DNA from: Hydnum rufescens UP504
Taxonomy: Eukaryota > Basidiomycota > Agaricomycetes > Cantharellales > Hydnaceae
Direction of reading: 5' to 3'
Assembly: GCA_014904985.1 (NCBI GenBank)
Contig: MU129181.1
Coordinates: 45,795 to 69,029, forward strand
Length of the DNA stretch: 23,235 nucleotides
Position 1 is the stretch's first letter. Each line of letters begins with the position of its first letter. Made by a program: the position numbers and the translations under genes. The notes under the pieces were generated by a model that did no database searches, was not told where the DNA came from, and saw only the letters and a program-made list of their open reading frames with translations. Positions 18,475 to 23,235 of this stretch are shown in pieces.

Positions 18475-20765
18475 ATGACGCCTCTCTTCAAGTTCCTCCG
18501 TCGATCGCACCGCCCTCCTATGCCGGATCGGGCGGCTGGCCCTTATACTGTGGATTCCACTCATCCGGGGATCGAAGCTTCGCGCGAGGCTGAGATACCT
18601 CAAGCATCAACCAATCCCGCCAACGTCCCGCAGAACACCTTCCTGCTCAGACCCACCACCGACTCTCTCCTAGAGGATTCTAGGTATGCCACGCTCTTCA
18701 TCCATAACCCCTTCCATGTTCAAGTAGTGTCGCTAGGTTTAGGGTACTCGTTGTGGGCAAAGTAAGCCATGTATCCTTTCCGATCCACCTCACTCACTAT
18801 GGATCCGTAGTCAGGGGTGGGGAAATCTTCTTTGATCAATGCAGTATTCCGTGCCAACAACCTCACTGTACGTCCTCTACTCCCCAAAAATCTCGCATTC
18901 GATTCCACTGTATGTTACAGAAAACCTCCGATGACCACGCCATTAAACACAATATTGACGAAGAATTCACCTCTCATGATAACGATCGACTCATTCTACA
19001 TGATTCACAAGGATTCGTTGGTGGTGATATTGGGAATCTTCGAACAGTCCAGGAGTTCATCAAGAGGAGGAGCGCCGAAAGGGAGCTTAAAGACAGGCTA
19101 CATGCAATTTGGTGCATATAATCTTATCTTTTCTCCAGAGTACACCCATGACATCCTCATTTCTCGAGGCTCTAGGTTGTGCTGCGAGATTCCCGTTTCT
19201 GGAGGTCGAGTTTTTGAATTAGGAGATGAAATACTTCTCAAGGACAATGCCAACAACGGTATAGTGATCATTTCTCTTGAAAATGGTGTTCCTGTGCTAA
19301 GTTGGAAACGCACCCTTCCGCATCCCCCAAGTTCCTATCATTGTCGTATTCACCAAGTATGACCAGCTTGTGGTCCAAAAGAAGTTTATTCTCGCACGGT
19401 CCCTTGCTAATGCTGACAAAGTGGAATGGGTGCGTCAGGCCGAAGAGGCTGCTACGGAGGAGGTGAAAGTCCGCTGTGAGAAGCCCCTCAACGCCGTAGC
19501 AGGCAGTAGACATACATGGACCGAAGTTTCTAGTGCGTACTATTGGTTGAATGACCTTTATTCTCGACTAATAGAGTCTGATTTCCAGCGAGGAACGAGC
19601 ACAAAGACACTATCAGGAGACTAATCGACCTCACCATGAACTCTATCCTTGCGGCCACTGATCCGAAACCCCAGACAACGGTGGGCCAGGGTACTGCCGA
19701 TTCAGACCAACCGAATCTTGAAGGCTTGCTCTTCGCGGTTGCTCAAAGAGGTAGTCTCGGCACAAAGATCTCAACATCGATTCGGTCAGTCCAGTCTATT
19801 CACTATTGCTGGTCTAACGTTCACATTCTGATATGAGATCTTCCAGGGTCGGGAAACACAGTGTGTCCATTTTGGAAGCACCAGAGATTCCGACCTCATG
19901 TCCACCTTTTCGCTTCTATAGAGTATTGGGGCTATATGTTCTCTGGAACCTTTAACGGCATTCCCCTGGATGAATGCGTTGGGGTCATTCATGATGATAT
20001 CGTCAACGTCTGGAATTTTAATGATCCGAATCATCAGGTACGTCTTGCATCAGCCCTGACGATTCTTCGGACTCAGAGAGTTTTTGGTGTAGTGTCTAAA
20101 GTCGACAGAATTCCGAAGCCTGATGACGCATCTGGTCAAAGATCTTGCAAGCGAGCGTCCGAATCCTCCGAGTCTGTAAGCATTACCCTGTCCTCAAATG
20201 TAAATGACAAAGTCTTTGACTGAAATACCTCAGCCTTGATAACGTCATAAGGATTATGCCTCCTGCGGTTGCGGTGGCTACGAGTGTCCCACCTGCGGCA
20301 CCATTTGTCCTTCCAGCTGCAGCAGCTGTGGCCCTGGCTTCATGGGTCTATGGAAAATACCGAAGAACGTGGGTGCCCATCATGCGTAGACGAAGCTCCA
20401 GTTAAATCATGCCATACTATAGTCCCGAAATCCTTCGATATCTGATGGGATATGTGATCGACATCATCATTGTGATGAGCTGTTTATTTGCATTGGTAGA
20501 TTCGCGTGGATTGGATCGGATATCTCCTGCGATGGTCAATCTCGTGCTGAGGGAGTATTCACAGCAGAAGGGCAGCATCCATGAGCAGGTCAAGTCGTAC
20601 GTCAACGACGCCACGCTCCCGGTGTTGAGACCGAAGCGCGCAATCGACCGGATATCTGACCTTGTCAAGGTTGAGCAGTACAGGGAACTTCATGAGGCAG
20701 TGATATTATCTGCCCCAAGACTCCTCGACGATAAAGAAAAGTGGATCACTCCAGATATGATCTGA
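18475..20765 (+). CDS. P-loop GTPase with C-terminal membrane segments, 12 exons, 548 aa
   Basis: Exons: 18475-18683, 18743-18761, 18811-18867, 18921-19111, 19176-19258, 19332-19532, 19589-19784, 19847-19860, 19922-20037, 20093-20175, 20234-20368, 20423-20765. All introns are GT-AG, 49-73 nt, and the exons sum to 1647 nt (549 codons including TGA), so the frame closes exactly. Motifs: G1 VVGKSGVGKSSLINAVF (P-loop residues about 75-82), G3 LHDSQGF (about 122), the family segment ELKDRLHAIWLCCEIPVSGG, and G4 IIVVFTKYD (TKYD about 194-197). Then come RRLIDLTMNSIL, VIHDDIVNVWNFNDP and FRSLMTHLVKDL. Near residues 398-428 there is an alanine/valine-rich hydrophobic stretch, and near 442-460 YLMGYVIDIIIVMSCLF; both suggest membrane association. 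It belongs to the fungal G-domain/MMR_HSR1-like group; substrate and pathway are unknown. Exons 2 (19 nt) and 8 (14 nt) are unusually small. Confidence 0.88.
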
Positions 20766-20800
20766 ATCTTGACGCTCGTATTTCATGGACTATACATATA

Positions 20801-21190
20801 TTATATGCAAGATCCTGTAATTTTGAAATGAACGCAATACTGAAGAACGAGGCATGAATCTGGACAAGTTAAATGCATTTGGGTCCCTGGTACTGCAAAA
20901 CTTAAACTAACAAGGCGACACCCCGAAAGGCTTGAACTTCCCACAAGTGCACTAGGAAAGGCAGTCCTAACATTGTTTTGCAGCCCATTGCTAACGTCAC
21001 CACCAAGCACTTGTGTCACTCCTCGATAGTGTCCTTTAGCTTGGACTTCCGCGTTGCCTGGTCGGCAGATCGAAGTCGGAACTGGTTCCCATAGAGCTCG
21101 AACTGAATGCCAAGTTCGATTGTTGAAGTCGATACGAAAGGCACCCGTGGGGGGAGGATTGGAATAGTAATGAACCGGTTGGCGGGACAT
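20801..21190 (-). CDS. Hypothetical protein, weak support
   Basis: An uninterrupted minus-strand frame starts with MSRQPVHYYSNPPPTGAFRI at 21190 and ends at TAA 20801, 129 residues. The first half is polar and looks plausible as protein; the second half is serine/cysteine-rich without recognisable motifs. No intron is needed. It would be convergent with the plus-strand GTPase, with stop codons about 35 bp apart. The frame may be fortuitous, since other frames over the same bases are also partly open. Confidence 0.25.
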   Translation of the reverse strand: MSRQPVHYYSNPPPTGAFRIDFNNRTWHSVRALWEPVPTSICRPGNAEVQAKGHYRGVTQVLGGDVSNGLQNNVRTAFPSALVGSSSLSGCRLVSLSFAVPGTQMHLTCPDSCLVLQYCVHFKITGSCI

Positions 21191-21196
21191 CTTCAA

Positions 21197-22113
21197 TTAT
21201 CCATAGGCTATCTGTAGGGAGACTACTGAGCATGCTAAAGTACAACAAAAAGGGATGAGAGGAGTCAGATAGCTGGTAATATCAATTTTGGCAGGCTGCC
21301 GATTGAGCAACCTGAATAAAAGGGGTAGAACTCACCCTCTTCGAGTTATTGCGACTATCGATGTCACCGGAACTGAAACGGTACGTAATATGCTGCTGGC
21401 TGTTGGTCGCGCCGACGTTTGTGCACAGAGGCTGGTTAGTGGTTATAGACTTACAGTGGGGTCTGGTCACGAGACTAACTGACAGTATAAGCGCCTCGGA
21501 TATTGCCGATTGTTTCGAGTCTATTCTGGCGTCGACTCTATGGCATTGCGGGTTTCCTTCGTGGCCGGTGTTTGCTGCCATTCGTGTCAGGTTCACGGTG
21601 GAACAGGATGGAGCTCACGCCTCTTTTATTTCTGGGTAATTTCGGGCATGCGAGCGGTCTTTCTGAAGGCAATCGCCTAGTAAACGCTTTACACAGAGAT
21701 CCTCTAATTTTGGGGAATCAACTTGCGCCATCACGTCAAAAACGTCGGGGATACCGGCTTCGAGCGGTTCCCATCATAACGAGGCTTCAACCGCGCTTCC
21801 GTCCCGCATTGATTTATTTTTGACTCTGACTAACATGGGTTTGACTCGGAAGACGGCCACCACCTGTCTTGTTCTTTGGGTCCTGCGATCGTCGGTGATC
21901 CCCCTGCCCCCTGCCCCCTGTTACGTCCCTATGCACCAAATTGTCTTACCTATCTCATACAACGCTGTACCTGTCTCGTCAAATTGGCTATTCAGTGGGT
22001 ATTGCCCATGGCTCGGTAGTGGCTCAGTTTGGTGCCCTTTAAGAGAGGGTGACTTCTGAGTTTGTGTCTGGCCTTCCTGTTCCTCTTGGCTGTATATTTC
22101 CTTTCGCGAATCG
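21197..22113. other. No supportable gene, about 920 bp
   Basis: Several overlapping plus-strand frames (21288-21823) are open for 60-106 codons, but none shows family motifs or introns that join into a longer frame. No repeat or RNA gene was recognised. Base composition resembles the neighbouring gene region and not the AT-richer repeats to the left. Confidence 0.35.
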
Positions 22114-22757
22114 GTGGTGCTCCCATTATTCCTGAACGGCCCATACAAGGCAATTCTCAAGATCGACCGCTTGCTGCACCGGTGCTGGGAAATTCTCCGG
22201 CAACCGCAACTCGAGAGCAGTGAAGGTCTGGGCTATACTGGCAGGGCTCGTCGAAGGCAATGTGCGATAGGCGACGCACCCTCCATCCCCCCTCTCTTTC
22301 CGGGACGAACAGTGGAAGGCGTGATACCACGGCTGAAGCGGCCACGGAATGGAAGAATGTGGCCGAGCGTCGTGTGAAACGCTTCTAATTACATGTCTCT
22401 CCGGTCCCAAAGCCTCTGACAATATCAGCTCCTACTTCTGCCTTCAAAGAAGTGGCGAGATTTGCATGATTCATCTGCAGCCGTGCGCGAGTCTTTCCCA
22501 GTTGTCGGCTCAGATCTGAACGAAGCAGTGACAAAATTGAAGAGGAACTCGGTACGTCCTAGCGGTCCTTGCCCAATAACAACGGACCTCGTGAGACTCG
22601 ACGGACTCAGAAGAGCACACCCCTTCCTCCAATGATGTCCTCTAACACCCTCTCTCAAGCTGAATATGAATCGTCAGGTACAAAGCATACCCTCGTACAC
22701 TATTTAGATACCCCCACTCTCTCATTGTATCGCCGCGAGCAAAGCGGTTCGTCCTAG
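22114..22757 (+). CDS. Hypothetical three-exon gene, unrecognised
   Basis: A possible model is exon 22114-22371 (86 codons), intron 22372-22428 (57 nt, GTGTGA to ATATCAG), exon 22429-22551 (41 codons, including AVRESFPVVGSDLNEAVTKL), intron 22552-22610 (59 nt, GTACGT to GGACTCAG), exon 22611-22757 ending in a stop. Both introns are phase 0, and the total is 175 codons plus stop. The middle exon is the most protein-like part. The first exon is uncertain, because another frame (ERPIQGNSQDRPLAAP) is also open there. No family is recognised. The last exon could instead end at a donor near 22677. Confidence 0.28.
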
Positions 22758-23053
22758 CTCATTCCCCCGATTTCGCTTACGCCGCCCAGGGTCTTACCAT
22801 CGGCCCATGGCGGGAGCCGCTCGTCTAGATCTTGAAGGTCGCACCGAGCTTCAGCGGCCCGACGCGTGATCCCGCCGTCGCCGTTGGGCCAACCAAAACC
22901 TTCAGCTGGTGGTCCTCTGCGAAGTGGGAGCCCGGTGCACACTTCTTCATCAGATCGTCTGCCGGGGGACGGCGACATCTTATAACGACTCGCTGCCTCG
23001 ATGGGTGTTTAGTCGTCGGGTACCAAGTTCAAGTCTCCCCTCCCCCCTTGGCA
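22758..23053. other. No identifiable feature
   Basis: This stretch is GC-rich. Open frames occur on both strands (for example minus 22978-22754), but there are no recognisable motifs, repeats or splice-joined frames. Confidence 0.3.
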
Positions 23054-23235
23054 ATGGCAAATGACGAAGGAGAGAGGAGAACGAGGAACCAGAAGAGTAC
23101 GCCCGCAGTTATCCCAACGCCATCCTGGTGTCGACGCGAAGCGATGCCACCGAACAGGATACCAGCAGAACACCATCTCCGCAATCGTCTTCCCATAGGA
23201 GGGTGCTTTCGACAGAGCACTCAGGTATGCGGAGA
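23054..23235 (+). CDS. Start of an open frame running off the right edge, unrecognised
   Basis: The ATG at 23054 opens a frame of 60 codons to the window end: MANDEGERRTRNQKSTPAVI, then arginine- and proline-rich sequence. Its N-terminus resembles that of a plus-strand frame at 22569 (MPNNNGPRETRRTQKSTPLP). Too little is visible to assign a function, and a minus-strand frame overlaps it. Confidence 0.2.
   Translation, partial: MANDEGERRTRNQKSTPAVIPTPSWCRREAMPPNRIPAEHHLRNRLPIGGCFRQSTQVCG

Noticed and set aside
21288..21823. Overlapping plus-strand frames as genes
   Set aside because: Three frames overlap without shared introns, motifs or a convincing start, so none can be preferred.

Overview
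The window looks like a TE-rich piece of a basidiomycete (Agaricomycete-type) fungal genome. The basis is its short introns (about 49-73 nt, GT-AG), two P-loop GTPase genes of the kind expanded in mushroom-forming fungi, remnants of Ty3/Gypsy elements and a KDZ-type transposase relic. The species cannot be named from the sequence.

Layout. Positions 1-5088 (minus strand) hold a decayed Ty3/Gypsy element with gag, DTGS protease, reverse transcriptase and RNase H; the integrase end lies beyond the left edge. Upstream of gag (about 5089-5950) is an LTR-like regulatory stretch with a minus-strand TATA box and six TGAGTCA/TGACTCA sites. Positions 6126-6530 hold a 160-bp tandem repeat, 6790-6945 an AGGTT-rich inverted repeat, 7002-7474 the KDZ relic and 7636-7905 a TCATCA-rich simple repeat. 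A second LTR/gag relic (minus, 8600-9384) and a third gag relic (plus, about 9493-10920) follow. The third is split by a 527-bp insertion flanked by an 8-bp duplication.

The most unusual part is 11496-16119. It resembles a 76-bp satellite on the plus strand. Read on the minus strand, each unit is a complete short intron (GT donor, usually a CTGAY-like branch site, AG acceptor), and successive introns are separated by exactly 3 nt, or 6 nt at the last copy. I traced 63 such micro-exons, 63/63 with GT and AG. The intron bodies are nearly identical in the core and strongly diverged in the arms, but the 3-nt spacing never breaks. In the core the triplet is the fastest-changing part of the unit (NNT). 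I interpret this as a putative gene built largely of single-codon exons (16290 to about 11256, minus). It lies directly downstream of, and possibly spliced in frame to, a GTPase gene (16341-17864, minus).

Positions 16341-20765 hold two head-to-head GTPase genes sharing a 610-bp intergenic region. The minus-strand copy has an acidic pentapeptide repeat and two single-base frame disruptions. The plus-strand copy resolves into 12 exons whose frame closes exactly (548 aa), with G1, G3 and G4 motifs and C-terminal membrane segments. The right end (20766-23235) contains only weakly supported open frames.
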